DNA from: Agromyces aurantiacus
Lineage (GTDB): Bacteria > Actinomycetota > Actinomycetes > Actinomycetales > Microbacteriaceae
Reading direction: 5' to 3'
NCBI RefSeq assembly: GCF_016907355.1
Contig: NZ_JAFBBW010000001.1
Coordinates: 1,364,001 to 1,428,000, forward strand
Length of the DNA: 64,000 nucleotides
A program made the translations under genes and the position numbers. Below are positions 8,021 to 16,682 of the stretch, one piece after another; the first letter of the stretch is position 1, and each line of letters opens with the position of its first letter. Below the pieces are notes generated by a model. That model was not told the DNA's origin and ran no database searches. It saw only the letters and a list, made by a program, of their open reading frames with translations.

Positions 8021-8361
8021 TGCGGGCGGCCCCCGCGCTGTTCGCCGCGGCCGCGGCGAGCTACACGGTCAACTGCGCACTCGGCGCGTCGGTCGCGCTC
8101 CGGCTGGTCGACACGCGCGACGTCCGCTGGGTGCACCACGCCGTCTACATCGCGACGTGCGCGCTCGCGGGCGCCGCGGCATCGAGCGCGCTGTGGGGTC
8201 GCCCCCGAGGTGCGGCGCGTTCGGCCGCCCTCGCGCTGGCGCCCGCCGCCGTGCCGCTCGCGGTGATCCCGTACGCGGGCACGCGCACGACGCGGCATCC
8301 GCTCATCGCCCTGGCGGCCGCGCCGTCCTTCGCGCTCGCCGTCATCCGCTCCAGGAGGTAG
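8020..8361 (+). CDS. small membrane protein, hypothetical
   Basis: The gene encodes a 113-residue protein with three or four hydrophobic segments and no recognisable motif. The ATG overlaps the stop of the AI-2E gene (TGATG), and the nitroreductase gene starts 6 bp after its stop, so all three are probably co-transcribed. Short arginine pairs flank the segments (RSRR at the C-terminus). I do not recognise the family. Confidence 0.6.
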   Translation: MRAAPALFAAAAASYTVNCALGASVALRLVDTRDVRWVHHAVYIATCALAGAAASSALWGRPRGAARSAALALAPAAVPLAVIPYAGTRTTRHPLIALAAAPSFALAVIRSRR

Positions 8362-8366
8362 GACGC

Positions 8367-9167
8367 ATGGAACTGCTCGAGGCCATCCGCCGACGCAAGA
8401 CCACCAACGGGCCGTTCCTGCCCGATCCCGTCTCGGAGGCGCACCAGCGCACGCTCATCGAGGCCGCCGGGCGCGCGCCCTCCCAGTTGAACAGCCAGCC
8501 CTGGCGGTTCGTGCTCATCGAGGAGCGCGCGACCATCGAGGCCATCGCGCGCATCTCGGGCGAGAGCATGACCGAGGCCATGTCGAACGGGACGTTCTTC
8601 GAGCGGTACAAGCCGTACTTCCGGTTCAGCCAGGCCGAGATGGAGGAGCAGCGGTCGGGCATGCTCTTCGACCGGCTGCCCGCCGCGCTGCGTCCGTTCA
8701 CCGCGCAGGTGTTCACCACGCGCGGCCAGAAGCTCATGAACACCTTCGGCGTGCCGAAGACCCTCGGCGAGGAGAACCGCAAGCTCGTCGCCGGCTCGCC
8801 CCTGCTCATGGGCGTCATGCTCGACCGCGCGGAGTACCGCCCCGGTCAGCTCTCGTCGTTCTACTCGGTGTTCAGCATGGGCGCCGCGATGGAGAACGTG
8901 TGGCTCACGACCGTCGAGCTCGGCATGGGCATCCAGTTCATCTCGTTCCCCATGGAGGTGCCCGGGCGCTGGGAGGAGATCGTGCGGCTGCTGCGCGTGC
9001 CCGACGAGCTCGAGCTCATGGCCGTGTACCGGCTCGGCTACGTACCCGTCGAGCAGCGCCGTCCGGCGATCGACTGGGTCAGCCACGAGCGAAAGCTGCC
9101 GTCGCAGGTCGTGTTCCGCGAGACCTGCGAGACCCCGCAGGCCGGATGGGACGAGCCGCTGCGCTGA
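8367..9167 (+). CDS. nitroreductase family protein
   Basis: The gene encodes a 266-residue FMN-dependent nitroreductase-fold enzyme. The N-terminus [18 protein letters not shown] and the phosphate-binding region [20 protein letters not shown] are typical. A dimer-interface part, [20 protein letters not shown], and a C-terminal YRLGYVP follow. Members reduce nitro groups, quinones, enones or flavins with NAD(P)H, and the natural substrate is not predictable. A strong ribosome binding site, aggaggt (8353-8359), stands 7 nt before the ATG, which indicates good translation despite the tight spacing to the upstream gene. Confidence 0.88.
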   Translation: MELLEAIRRRKTTNGPFLPDPVSEAHQRTLIEAAGRAPSQLNSQPWRFVLIEERATIEAIARISGESMTEAMSNGTFFERYKPYFRFSQAEMEEQRSGMLFDRLPAALRPFTAQVFTTRGQKLMNTFGVPKTLGEENRKLVAGSPLLMGVMLDRAEYRPGQLSSFYSVFSMGAAMENVWLTTVELGMGIQFISFPMEVPGRWEEIVRLLRVPDELELMAVYRLGYVPVEQRRPAIDWVSHERKLPSQVVFRETCETPQAGWDEPLR

Positions 9168-9175
9168 TCGCGGCG

Positions 9176-9643
9176 TCAGGATGGAGCGGCGAGGTGCCGC
9201 TCGAGCGCGTCGAGCACGCCGAGCTGGCCCTTCACGAGGAGCGTGCGCGCGTCCGCGGCATCCGCCCACCGCACCTCGTCGACCTCGGGGAACTCGGCCG
9301 TACGGCCCGAGCGCGGCGGCCACTCGAGCTCGAAGGTGCCCGGCTCGAAGCCGTCGAGCTCGAATCCCGGCGCCTCGCCCGCGAAGACGTGCAGGAGCTT
9401 GCCCGACGCGTACCGCACCGTGCCGAGGTCGGCGTAGTCGATGTCGGGCGCGGGCAGGCCGAGCTCCTCCGCGAACTCGCGCAGGGCCGCCTCGCGCGGC
9501 GGCTCGCCCGGCTCCATCTCGCCCTTCGGGATCGACCACGCGTGCTCGCGCTTGCGCGCCCAGAACGGGCCGCCCATGTGCGCGACGAGCACCTGGAGGG
9601 GCGCGCGCCGGTAGAGCAGCACGCCCGCGCTGGTCACCGGCAC
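9176..9643 (-). CDS. NUDIX hydrolase
   Basis: The gene encodes a 155-residue enzyme with a complete Nudix box. Gly-x5-Glu-x7-Arg-Glu-x2-Glu-Glu-x-Gly is satisfied by GEMEPGEPPREAALREFAEE followed by LGL. The protein begins TSAGVLLYRRAPLQVLVAHM, a standard first strand of the fold, and contains FWARKREHAWSIPKGE, common in diadenosine-polyphosphate-type Nudix proteins. It hydrolyses a nucleoside diphosphate linked to another moiety. No ATG is available; I use the GTG at 9643, with a second GTG at 9637 also possible. The stop lies 9 bp from the end of the convergent nitroreductase gene. Confidence 0.8.
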   Translation of the reverse strand: MPVTSAGVLLYRRAPLQVLVAHMGGPFWARKREHAWSIPKGEMEPGEPPREAALREFAEELGLPAPDIDYADLGTVRYASGKLLHVFAGEAPGFELDGFEPGTFELEWPPRSGRTAEFPEVDEVRWADAADARTLLVKGQLGVLDALERHLAAPS

Positions 9644-9689
9644 GGTCGGGTCCGGGACGGCCCGTCGGCCGCCGCGGCGATGCCGACCG

Positions 9690-9797
9690 TCACGGGCGGG
9701 GCGACCTCGCGAACACCCACAGGCACACGGCCAGGCCGAGGCCGCCGATCGCCATGATCGCCGCAATGGCCCCCCAGAGCACGGTTTCGATCGACAT
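9690..9797 (-). CDS. 35-residue single-pass membrane microprotein
   Basis: A short open frame encodes MSIETVLWGAIAAIMAIGGL and then GLAVCLWVFARSPRP. This is one hydrophobic helix (about residues 6-29) with an N-terminal acidic residue and a basic tail, so the C-terminus is probably cytoplasmic. A good ribosome binding site, ggaggt, lies 4 nt before the ATG, which is the main evidence that it is translated. It precedes the NUDIX gene on the same strand by 46 bp. Function is unknown. Confidence 0.5.
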   Translation of the reverse strand: MSIETVLWGAIAAIMAIGGLGLAVCLWVFARSPRP

Positions 9798-9921
9798 GCG
9801 CACCTCCGTGTGTCAGCTGGCCTCATTCTGCCCGCGGAGCGGCCCGGCGCGCCAGCGCGCCGCGCGGGGTTGCCCCGACGCCGTCCGTCGCTAACGTGGG
9901 AGCAGGCGGAAGGGGACGGCG

Positions 9922-10566
9922 ATGGCGAAGGTGCTCATCATCGGGGGTCACGGGCGGGTCGCGCTGCAGGTCGAGCGGCTGCTCGCGGAGCGCGGCGACG
10001 AGGTCGATGCGGTCATCCGGAATCCCGACCATGCGGCCGACGTCGCGGCCGCCGGCGCGAATCCGGTCGTCGCCGACGTCGAGACGCTCGAGACCGACGC
10101 GCTCGCCGAGCTCATCGCCGGGCACGACGCCGTCGTGTGGTCGGCCGGCGCGGGCGGCGGCGACCCTGCGCGCACCCGATCGGTCGACCACGATGCGGCC
10201 GTGCGGTCGATGGACGCGGCGCGGCGCGCCGGCGTGCGCCGGTACGTCATGGTGTCGTACTTCGGCTCACGGGTCGACCACCGGGTGCCGGCCGACAGCG
10301 CGTTCCGGCACTACGCCGACGCGAAGGCCGACGCCGACGAGCACCTGCGGGCGTCGGGCCTCGAGTACACGATCCTCGGTCCGTCGACGCTCTCCGACGG
10401 GCCGGGCGTCGGCGCGATCGACTCGAGCGGCGAGGAGAGCCGCGACGTCGACCGGGCGGATGTCGCAGCGGTCGTGGTCGCGGCCCTCGACGAGCCGAGC
10501 ACGGTCGGGCGCACCATCCGGTTCAACCGCGGCGAGACGCCGATCGCCGAGGCCCTCCGCGCCTGA
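9922..10566 (+). CDS. NAD(P)-binding atypical SDR (NmrA/YwnB-like)
   Basis: The gene encodes a 214-residue Rossmann-fold protein. The N-terminal dinucleotide motif is KVLIIGGHGRVALQVERLL, a variant of GxxGxxG. Later parts show AVVWSAGAG, VRRYVMVSYFGSR and LEYTILGPSTLSDGPG, typical of atypical short-chain dehydrogenases that act as NAD(P)H-binding reductases or redox sensors. The classical Tyr-x3-Lys pair appears in modified form as YADAKADAD. The start has aagggga well placed upstream. It converges on the dioxygenase-like gene, with the two stop codons directly adjacent (10564-10569). Confidence 0.82.
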   Translation: MAKVLIIGGHGRVALQVERLLAERGDEVDAVIRNPDHAADVAAAGANPVVADVETLETDALAELIAGHDAVVWSAGAGGGDPARTRSVDHDAAVRSMDAARRAGVRRYVMVSYFGSRVDHRVPADSAFRHYADAKADADEHLRASGLEYTILGPSTLSDGPGVGAIDSSGEESRDVDRADVAAVVVAALDEPSTVGRTIRFNRGETPIAEALRA

Positions 10567-11541
10567 TCACGAGGTGAACGGCACGCTCCCGGCGCTGCAG
10601 TACGAGCCGGGCGAGTGCACGAGGTGCGCGATGCGCAGCTCCGCCTCGTCGTCGTCGGAGACGGCCGGCGCGAGCGCCGGGTCGATGTTCCACGCGAACG
10701 GCTCGGCCTCGGGGTTCGCGCGTGCGTGCTCGCGGAGCGCGACGGGCAGCAGGCGCAGGCGCCGGTCGATCCACTCGGCGTCCCACGGCCCCTCGGCGAG
10801 GATCTGCTCGGCGGCACGGAACTCGTAGTAGATGGTCCGGCGGAGCCGATTGCCCGTGACGGCCTCCGAGCCGTGGACCACCATCACGTCGTGCACGAGC
10901 ACGTCGCCCGGCTCGAGCTCGACCTGGATGACGCCGGGCGCGTCCCAGCCGAACTCCTCCTGCAGCTGGCACACGTCGACCGGGGCGAGGTGCGAGCCGG
11001 GAGCGACGCGCAGGGCGCCTTCGCCCGCGCGCGATGCGTCGAGGTAGACGTCGACGTTCAAGATGCGGTGGGTGCGCGGGTGCACGGCGTCCTGGTGCCA
11101 GTCGATCGCCGCGCCGTCGCCCTCGTCCTTGAACACGAGCGACTCGTAGGTGGGCACGAAGTCCGGCCCGGCGAGGCTCTCGGCGATGCCGAGCACCGCG
11201 GGACTGCCGAGCAGCTCGAGCGAGGCGGCGCGGCCCTTGCCGTGCAGGTAGTCGACGCGGAACATGCGGCGCTCGCCGCCGCGGGCCGCCCACTGGTAGT
11301 CGGCGGCTGCGGGGTCGTCCTCGGCGAGGGCGCGTCCGTCGGCGATCCAGCCCTCGGCCGCGTCCTGCAACCGCGCGAGCAGGTCCGCGGGGATCCGGCC
11401 CCGCAGCACGAGGTAGCCGTGATCGTCGAAGAAGCGCACCTGCTCGGGCGTGAGGTGGTGCGGTGCGTTCGCGGGCGCGGCTGCGGGTGCGGGTGCCGGC
11501 GCGGATGTCGCGGCGAGCGCGGACGGTTCGGCGATGGTCAT
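10567..11541 (-). CDS. phytanoyl-CoA dioxygenase family protein
   Basis: The gene encodes a 324-residue Fe(II)/2-oxoglutarate-dependent oxygenase of the PhyH family. The iron ligands are visible as WHQDAVHP (His-x-Asp) and a distal His in VHDVMVVHGSEAVTGN, followed by the 2-oxoglutarate-binding Arg region NRLRRTIYYEF. An Ala/Pro-rich N-terminal extension (about residues 8-27) precedes HLTPEQVRFFDDHGYLVLRG, the true domain start. The family hydroxylates small molecules such as phytanoyl-CoA or ectoine; this substrate is unknown. It is divergent from an AraC-type regulator 93 bp away, which probably controls it. The ribosome binding site ggaagga is present. Confidence 0.87.
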   Translation of the reverse strand: MTIAEPSALAATSAPAPAPAAAPANAPHHLTPEQVRFFDDHGYLVLRGRIPADLLARLQDAAEGWIADGRALAEDDPAAADYQWAARGGERRMFRVDYLHGKGRAASLELLGSPAVLGIAESLAGPDFVPTYESLVFKDEGDGAAIDWHQDAVHPRTHRILNVDVYLDASRAGEGALRVAPGSHLAPVDVCQLQEEFGWDAPGVIQVELEPGDVLVHDVMVVHGSEAVTGNRLRRTIYYEFRAAEQILAEGPWDAEWIDRRLRLLPVALREHARANPEAEPFAWNIDPALAPAVSDDDEAELRIAHLVHSPGSYCSAGSVPFTS

Positions 11542-11634
11542 GGCGGTCGGTCCTTCCGTTCGGTGGGTCGCGTCCTACGCTAGGCCGGAGGATCGCGCAG
11601 GACTTCCCACTCGGTATGCGACAATTCCGGGATC

Positions 11635-12468
11635 ATGAGCAGCACTGAGGCAGCGCCCCGGCACGGCGTCGGTTCCTTCGGTCTGTCCTGCTGGCGCGGC
11701 GCACCCGCCGCGATGACCGTCGCGCATCGGCACGACGACCTCGAGTTCAACCTGTCGCCCGACCCGCTCGAGTACCTCGTCGACGGGCGCACGGTGCGCA
11801 TCCCGCCCCGCACGCTCGCCCTGTTCTGGGCGGCGCGCCCGCACCGGCTCGTGACCGACGCGTCGCGCGGCCACGTCTCGTGGCTGACGGTGCCGCTCGG
11901 GACCGCGCTCGGCTGGTCGCTGGCGGGCGGGCTCGTCCCGCGGCTGCTCACCGGGGCGGTCCTCATGATCCCGGAGCGGCCGGGCCTCGGCCTCGACGGG
12001 CTCGTCGGCGTCTGGGCGGCCGAGCTCGCGGCGGGCGGCGAGGCCCGACGAGCGGCCACCGCCGAGATCGAGGGGTTCGCGCGACGCGCCGCGCTCGCCG
12101 CCGAGGCGGGCGCCGACGGCGCCGCCTCCGTCGCCGCCGGCGCGACTCGGCCCGATGTCGCGTCGATGGCGGCGTGGATCTCGGAGCACGCGGCCGAGGA
12201 CCTCCGCATCGACGACGTGGCGCGGCACGCGCACCTCGCCCCGCAGTACGCGATGACCGTGTTCCGGCGCGCACTCGGCATCACGATCGGGGAGTACCTC
12301 GCGCAGTGCCGCGTCGCGCGCGCCCAGCACCTGCTGCTGACGACCGACCTGCCGGTGCCCGACGTGGGCCACGCGGCGGGGTTCCGGTCGCAGAGCCAGT
12401 TCTACGCGCGCTTCCGCGAACGCTGCGGCGAGCCGCCGGCGGCCTATCGTCGTCGCCTGCGTCCCTGA
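11635..12468 (+). CDS. AraC family transcriptional regulator
   Basis: The gene encodes a 277-residue regulator. The N-terminal half is a cupin-like sensor (HRHDDLEFNLSPDPLEYLVD, then a conserved WAARPHRL). The C-terminal ~100 residues carry two helix-turn-helix motifs: DLRIDDVARHAHLAPQYAMT with VFRRALGITIGEYLAQCRV, and then VPDVGHAAGFRSQSQFYARF. The final signature FRERCGEPPAAYRRR is the usual AraC C-terminus. It stands divergent from the phytanoyl-CoA-dioxygenase-like gene, the obvious regulatory target. A GACAAT hexamer (11620-11625) a few bases before the start suggests a near-leaderless transcript. Confidence 0.9.
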   Translation: MSSTEAAPRHGVGSFGLSCWRGAPAAMTVAHRHDDLEFNLSPDPLEYLVDGRTVRIPPRTLALFWAARPHRLVTDASRGHVSWLTVPLGTALGWSLAGGLVPRLLTGAVLMIPERPGLGLDGLVGVWAAELAAGGEARRAATAEIEGFARRAALAAEAGADGAASVAAGATRPDVASMAAWISEHAAEDLRIDDVARHAHLAPQYAMTVFRRALGITIGEYLAQCRVARAQHLLLTTDLPVPDVGHAAGFRSQSQFYARFRERCGEPPAAYRRRLRP

Positions 12469-12501
12469 ACGGCGCGGACGCCTCGTCGAGCCCGCTGCGG
12501 C

Positions 12502-13524
12502 TCAGGCGGACTCGCGCCAGACGACCTCGCAGTCGAGGCTCGTCTCGGCGGGCGCCTCCTCGCCGCGGAGGCGCGCGAGCACGAGGCGCGCGGCCTCGGC
12601 GCCCAGGCCCGCGGCCGGCTGGCGCACCGTCGAGAGCGGCGGAGTCGTGCGGCGGGCCCACGCGCTGTCGTCGAAGCCGACGACGCCGACGTCCTCGGGC
12701 ACGCGGCGCCCGGCCGCCTTCAGCGCCTCGATCGCGCCGGCGGCGACCGCATCGGATGCCGCGAACACGCCGTCGAGGTCGGGCGCACGCTCGAGCAGCC
12801 GGCGCATCCCGTCGCGGCCCGACGAGTAGGCGTACAGCGGCACGGGTTCGACCAGGGTCTCGTCGAACCGCTCGCCGAGCGCCTCCCGGAACCCGGCGAG
12901 CCGGTCGGCACCCGAGTCGCGGTCGAGCGCGGCGGCGATCATGCCGATGCGGCGCCGGCCGGTCGCCGCGAGGCGCTCGGTGATCGCCCGCGCCGCGCCG
13001 CGGTTGTCGATGACGACGAACGAGGCGGTGCTCGCCGCGCCGGGCGGGTGACCGACATAGGCGGCGGGCACGTGCAGGCGCTCGACGACGCGCGTGATGG
13101 GGTCGTCGGCTCGGGCCGAGACGATGATGACGCCGTCGACGAGGCCGCCGGAGAGGTAGCGCGCGACCCGGTCGGTGTCGCGCTCGGAGTCGACGATGAG
13201 CACGGCCATCTGGTGGTCGGCCTCGGAGAGCCGGGAGTTCGCGCCGAGGAGGATCTCGCCGATGTTCGGGTCCTCGACGAACAGCGAGTGGGGCTCGTGC
13301 ACGATGAAGCCGACCGCCTGGGTGCGCTGCATGACGAGGTTGCGCGCCGCGGTGTTGGGCACGTAGCCGACCTTGGCGATGGCCGCCTCGATGGCGTCGC
13401 GGGCGGAGGCGGAGACGTAGCGCTCGCCGTTGACGTAGCGGCTCACGGTGCCGCGGGAGACGCCCGCCTCGACCGCGACGTCGTGCACCGTGGCACGCTT
13501 CGGGCGGGCGGATCGGGTGGCCAT
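12502..13524 (-). CDS. LacI family repressor of the galactoside locus
   Basis: The gene encodes a 340-residue LacI/GalR repressor. The DNA-binding head is RATVHDVAVEAGVSRGTVSR with the hinge region VGYVPNTAARNLVMQRTQAV. The effector-binding domain follows with typical segments (GVIIVSA, GLDGVFAAS-like DGVFAASDAVAAGAIEAL, VGVVGFDDSAWARRTTPPLS). The ATG at 13524 is 7 nt downstream of TACAGT, so a leaderless start is likely; a GTG at 13533 is the alternative. It is divergent from the GH42 beta-galactosidase operon, and two matching palindromic operators lie in the intergenic region, so it very probably represses that operon in the absence of a galactoside. Confidence 0.9.
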   Translation of the reverse strand: MATRSARPKRATVHDVAVEAGVSRGTVSRYVNGERYVSASARDAIEAAIAKVGYVPNTAARNLVMQRTQAVGFIVHEPHSLFVEDPNIGEILLGANSRLSEADHQMAVLIVDSERDTDRVARYLSGGLVDGVIIVSARADDPITRVVERLHVPAAYVGHPPGAASTASFVVIDNRGAARAITERLAATGRRRIGMIAAALDRDSGADRLAGFREALGERFDETLVEPVPLYAYSSGRDGMRRLLERAPDLDGVFAASDAVAAGAIEALKAAGRRVPEDVGVVGFDDSAWARRTTPPLSTVRQPAAGLGAEAARLVLARLRGEEAPAETSLDCEVVWRESA

Positions 13525-13531
13525 GCGACTC

Positions 13532-13537
13532 ACTGTA
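13532..13537 (-). promoter_or_regulatory. -10 element (TACAGT) for leaderless LacI start
   Basis: Read on the minus strand, TACAGT is followed by 7 nt and the ATG at 13524. There is no ribosome binding site, so this repeats the leaderless layout of this window. Confidence 0.4.
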
Positions 13538-13550
13538 TCGGCACGGGGTG

Positions 13551-13579
13551 TTGACAGGACGAGGACGCGCTGCCATTCT
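13551..13579 (+). promoter_or_regulatory. promoter of the beta-galactosidase operon
   Basis: A consensus -35, TTGACA (13551-13556), is followed by 17 bp and the weak -10 CATTCT (13574-13579). The -10 overlaps the first LacI-type operator, so repressor binding would block polymerase. Predicted transcription starts near 13586. Confidence 0.6.
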
Positions 13580-13595
13580 GTGTACGTTCACAGAA
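13576..13595 (+). promoter_or_regulatory. LacI-type operator O1
   Basis: The 20-bp near-perfect palindrome ttctgtgtacgttcacagaa has only one mismatched base pair in the arms. It overlaps the -10 region. The core TGTG-N-ACGT-N-CACA recurs at 13624-13639. Confidence 0.7.
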
Positions 13596-13623
13596 ATCGC
13601 CCGAGGCATCCGCTCAGGCGAAA

Positions 13624-13639
13624 CTGTGCACGTTCACAG
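13624..13639 (+). promoter_or_regulatory. LacI-type operator O2
   Basis: The sequence ctgtgcacgttcacag is the same palindrome as O1 with one base changed, centred 46 bp downstream and ending 5 bp before the ATG at 13645. Two spaced sites suggest cooperative binding or a short loop by a tetrameric or paired-dimer repressor. Confidence 0.7.
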
Positions 13640-13644
13640 AATCA

Positions 13645-15735
13645 ATGACGATCACCGGGAGCACCGTGGACCACCCCGCGACGACGCTGGCGCCGATCCC
13701 GCCGCAGCAGGCCGAGCCTGCCCCCGCCGCGGGTCGCCCCCGATTCGAGCACCAGGGGATCGCGTTCGGGTGCGACTACAACCCCGAGCAGTGGGATCCC
13801 GCCGTCTGGCGCGAGGACGTCGCGCTCATGCGCGAGGCGGGCGTCGACCTCGTCGCGATCAACATCTTCGGCTGGGCCGCGCTCCAGGGCCCCGACGGCC
13901 GATACGACTTCTCCGCGCTCGACGAGGTCGTCGAGCTGCTCCACGGCGCCGGCATCCGCATCAACCTCGGGACGGCCACCGCGTCGCCCCCGCCGTGGCT
14001 GACGGCGCGCCACCCCGAGATCCTCCCCGTCATGGAGGACGGCACGACCCGGTACCCCGGCGGGCGCCAGGCGTGGTGCCCGAGCTCGCCGGTGTTCCGC
14101 CGGTACGCGCTCGCGCTCGTCGAGGCCGTGGCCGAGCGGTACGGCGAGCACCCCGCGGTCGAGCTCTGGCACGTCTCCAACGAGCTCGGCTGCCACAACG
14201 CGCTCTGCCACTGCGACGAGAGCACGCGGGCGTTCCGACGGTGGCTCCGCGAGCGCCACGGCACGATCGACGAGCTCAACCGGGCGTGGGGCACGAGCTT
14301 CTGGAGCCAGCGCTACACCGACTGGGACGAGATCCTCACCCCGAAGCTCACGATCTCGAGCCGGAACCCCGGCCAGGTCCTCGACTTCCAGCGGTTCTCC
14401 TCCGACGAGCTCCTCGGCTACTACCGGGCCGAGGCCGAGGCGATCCGCCGGCACAGCGCGCTGCCGATCACGACGAACTTCATGGTCACCGCGCACATCC
14501 GCAACCTCGACTACTGGACCTGGGCGCCCGAGATGGACGTCGTCGCGAACGACCACTACCTCGACCACCGCCTGGGCGAGCCCCGCACCGAGCTCGCGTT
14601 CGCCGCCGACCTCACGCGCGGCCTCGCGGGCGGCGGACCCTGGCTGCTCATGGAGCACTCGACCGGCTCGGTCAACTGGCAGCCCGTGAACCTCGCCAAG
14701 GAACCGGGCCAGCTGCTGCGCAACTCGCTCACCCACGTCGCGCGCGGGGCCGACGCCGTGTGCTTCTTCCAGTGGCGGGCCTCGCTGCAGGGCTCGGAGA
14801 AGTTCCACTCCGCGCTCGTGCCGCACGCGGGCACCGACTCGGCGCTCTGGCGCGAGGTCGGCGAGCTCGGCCGCATCGTCGGCGCCCTCGACGAGGTCGC
14901 GGGCAGCCGCGTCCACGCCGACGTCGCCCTGCTGTTCTCGTGGGAGTCCTGGTGGGCGTCCGACGCCGAGACCCGCCCGACGCACGCGATCGAGTACCTC
15001 GACCAGGTGCACGCGCTCTACGGCGCGCTCCACGACCTCGGCGTGAGCGTCGACGTCGTGCGGCCCGGCGCCGACCTCACCGGCTACCGGCTCGTGGTCG
15101 TGCCGGGCCTCTACCTCGTGCGCGACGCCGACGCCGCCGCGCTCGACGCGGCCGTGGCATCCGGCGCCCACGCCCTCGTCACGTTCTACAGCGGCATCGT
15201 CGACGAGCACGACCGCGTGCGGCCCGGCGGATACCCGGGGGCCTGGCGCGACCTGCTCGGCATCCGGGTCGAGGAGTTCGCCCCCGTGCTCCCGGGCACC
15301 GGGCTCGCCCTCGAGTCCGGCGCCCGCGCCTCGCTGTGGGCCGACCGGCTCGAGGCGACGGATGCCGCGGTGCTCGACCGCTTCGCCGACGGGCCCGCCG
15401 CCGGCGGCCCCGCGGTCACGCGGCGGCAGGGCGTCGACGGTGCGGGGGACGCGTGGTACCTCGGCACGCTGCTCGAGCGCGAGGGCCTGCGCGACCTCGT
15501 CGCGAGGGCCGTCGACGGCGCGGGCGCGACCCGCGAGCCGGGCGCCTCGGCCGAGGTCGAGGTCACGCGTCGCACCGACGGCGAGCGCACCTGGCGCTTC
15601 GTCGTGAACCACGGCTCCGCCGACGTCGAGGTCGACGCGCGCGGCGCCGAACTCGTGACCGGTTCCGCGGTCGACGGGCGCCTCACGGTGCCCGCCGGCG
15701 CGGTCCGGGTGATCAGAGAGGAGGGCGCGGCATGA
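13645..15735 (+). CDS. beta-galactosidase, glycoside hydrolase family 42
   Basis: The gene encodes a 696-residue retaining glycosidase. The GH42 signature FGCDYNPEQWD opens the TIM barrel. The acid/base Glu is in WHVSNELGCH and the nucleophile Glu in WLLMEHSTGSVNWQ. A cysteine cluster (CHNALCHCDE) matches the zinc site of many GH42 enzymes. A trimerisation domain (VALLFSWESWW onward) and a small C-terminal beta domain follow. No signal peptide is seen, so it acts in the cytoplasm on imported galactosides. The ATG at 13645 has no ribosome binding site; the GTG at 13666 with gggag just upstream is a serious alternative. It is first in an operon with two permeases and a binding protein. Confidence 0.92.
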   Translation: MTITGSTVDHPATTLAPIPPQQAEPAPAAGRPRFEHQGIAFGCDYNPEQWDPAVWREDVALMREAGVDLVAINIFGWAALQGPDGRYDFSALDEVVELLHGAGIRINLGTATASPPPWLTARHPEILPVMEDGTTRYPGGRQAWCPSSPVFRRYALALVEAVAERYGEHPAVELWHVSNELGCHNALCHCDESTRAFRRWLRERHGTIDELNRAWGTSFWSQRYTDWDEILTPKLTISSRNPGQVLDFQRFSSDELLGYYRAEAEAIRRHSALPITTNFMVTAHIRNLDYWTWAPEMDVVANDHYLDHRLGEPRTELAFAADLTRGLAGGGPWLLMEHSTGSVNWQPVNLAKEPGQLLRNSLTHVARGADAVCFFQWRASLQGSEKFHSALVPHAGTDSALWREVGELGRIVGALDEVAGSRVHADVALLFSWESWWASDAETRPTHAIEYLDQVHALYGALHDLGVSVDVVRPGADLTGYRLVVVPGLYLVRDADAAALDAAVASGAHALVTFYSGIVDEHDRVRPGGYPGAWRDLLGIRVEEFAPVLPGTGLALESGARASLWADRLEATDAAVLDRFADGPAAGGPAVTRRQGVDGAGDAWYLGTLLEREGLRDLVARAVDGAGATREPGASAEVEVTRRTDGERTWRFVVNHGSADVEVDARGAELVTGSAVDGRLTVPAGAVRVIREEGAA

Positions 15736-16682
15736 CCGCATCCGCGACCACACCCACGGCCGCACGGGTCGCCGTGCAGGAGGACCGGGGCCGAAGGGGC
15801 ACGACGCGACGCCGTCGCGTGCAGCACCCCTGGGCGATCGTGGCCTTCGTCGCCCCCTTCGCCGTGATGTTCGTGCTGTTCTACCTCGTGCCGATCGCCG
15901 TCGCGATCTGGCAGTCGATGCTCGTCGTCGAGCGCGAGGGCACGTACGGCGCCGCGACCGAGGTGTTCGGCGGCTTCCAGCAGTACGCGCTCGTGTTCCA
16001 GAACGAGGCGTTCTGGACCTCGGTCGTGCGCGTGCTGGTGTTCGGCATCGTGCAGGTGCCCGTGATGCTCGGGCTCGCGCTGCTGTTCGCGCTGCTGCTC
16101 GACTCGCCCCTCATCCGCGGCAAGAAGTTCTTCCGACTGGCGTTCTTCGCACCGTACGCGGTGCCGGGCGTGATCGCGGCCATCATGTGGGGCTTCCTGT
16201 ACTCGCCGAACCTCTCGCCGTTCGAGGCGCTCACGAGCCAGGTCAACCTGCTCTCGGCCGACTTCGTGCTGTGGGCGATCGCGAACGTCGTGACCTGGGT
16301 CTTCGTCGGCTACAACATGCTGATCATCTACTCCACCCTCCTCGCGATCCCGCAGGAGATCTACGAGGCGGCGCGCATCGACGGGGCCGGACAGGCGCGC
16401 ATCGCCTGGTCGATCAAGATCCCGCTCGTGCGGCCGGCGCTCGTGCTCACCGCGGTGCTCTCGATCATCGGCACGCTCCAGCTCCTGGCCGAGCCGCAGA
16501 CGTTCCGCTCGTTCAGCTCCGCGGTGACGAGCACCTACACGCCGAACATGACGATCTACGCCACGAGCTCCATCCCGAACGTGTCGCTCGCGGCCGCGTT
16601 CTCGGTCGTGCTCGCGCTGGCCACGTTCATCCTCTCGTTCACGTTCCTGCGACTCACCCGACGGAAGGGAGCGGGCGAATGA
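15732..16682 (+). CDS. sugar ABC transporter permease (MalF/GanP type)
   Basis: The gene encodes a 316-residue permease with six or seven membrane helices. The family EAA loop is visible as EAARIDGAGQARIAWSIKIP followed by LVRPAL. The first helix follows a basic cytoplasmic tail (GRRGTTRRRRVQHPWAIVAF). Its ATG overlaps the stop of the beta-galactosidase gene (ATGA), and its own stop overlaps the next start, so the three genes are translationally coupled. With the second permease and the lipoprotein it forms a CUT1-type importer for oligosaccharides, most likely galacto-oligosaccharides given the GH42 partner. Confidence 0.9.
   Translation: MTASATTPTAARVAVQEDRGRRGTTRRRRVQHPWAIVAFVAPFAVMFVLFYLVPIAVAIWQSMLVVEREGTYGAATEVFGGFQQYALVFQNEAFWTSVVRVLVFGIVQVPVMLGLALLFALLLDSPLIRGKKFFRLAFFAPYAVPGVIAAIMWGFLYSPNLSPFEALTSQVNLLSADFVLWAIANVVTWVFVGYNMLIIYSTLLAIPQEIYEAARIDGAGQARIAWSIKIPLVRPALVLTAVLSIIGTLQLLAEPQTFRSFSSAVTSTYTPNMTIYATSSIPNVSLAAAFSVVLALATFILSFTFLRLTRRKGAGE

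Noticed and set aside
12502..13524. inactivated or truncated LacI
   Set aside because: Full-length with head, hinge and effector domain; nothing is missing.
13548..16682. 1,044-residue frame across operators and beta-galactosidase
   Set aside because: Only its last 316 residues are the real permease; the first part is out of frame with the beta-galactosidase gene.
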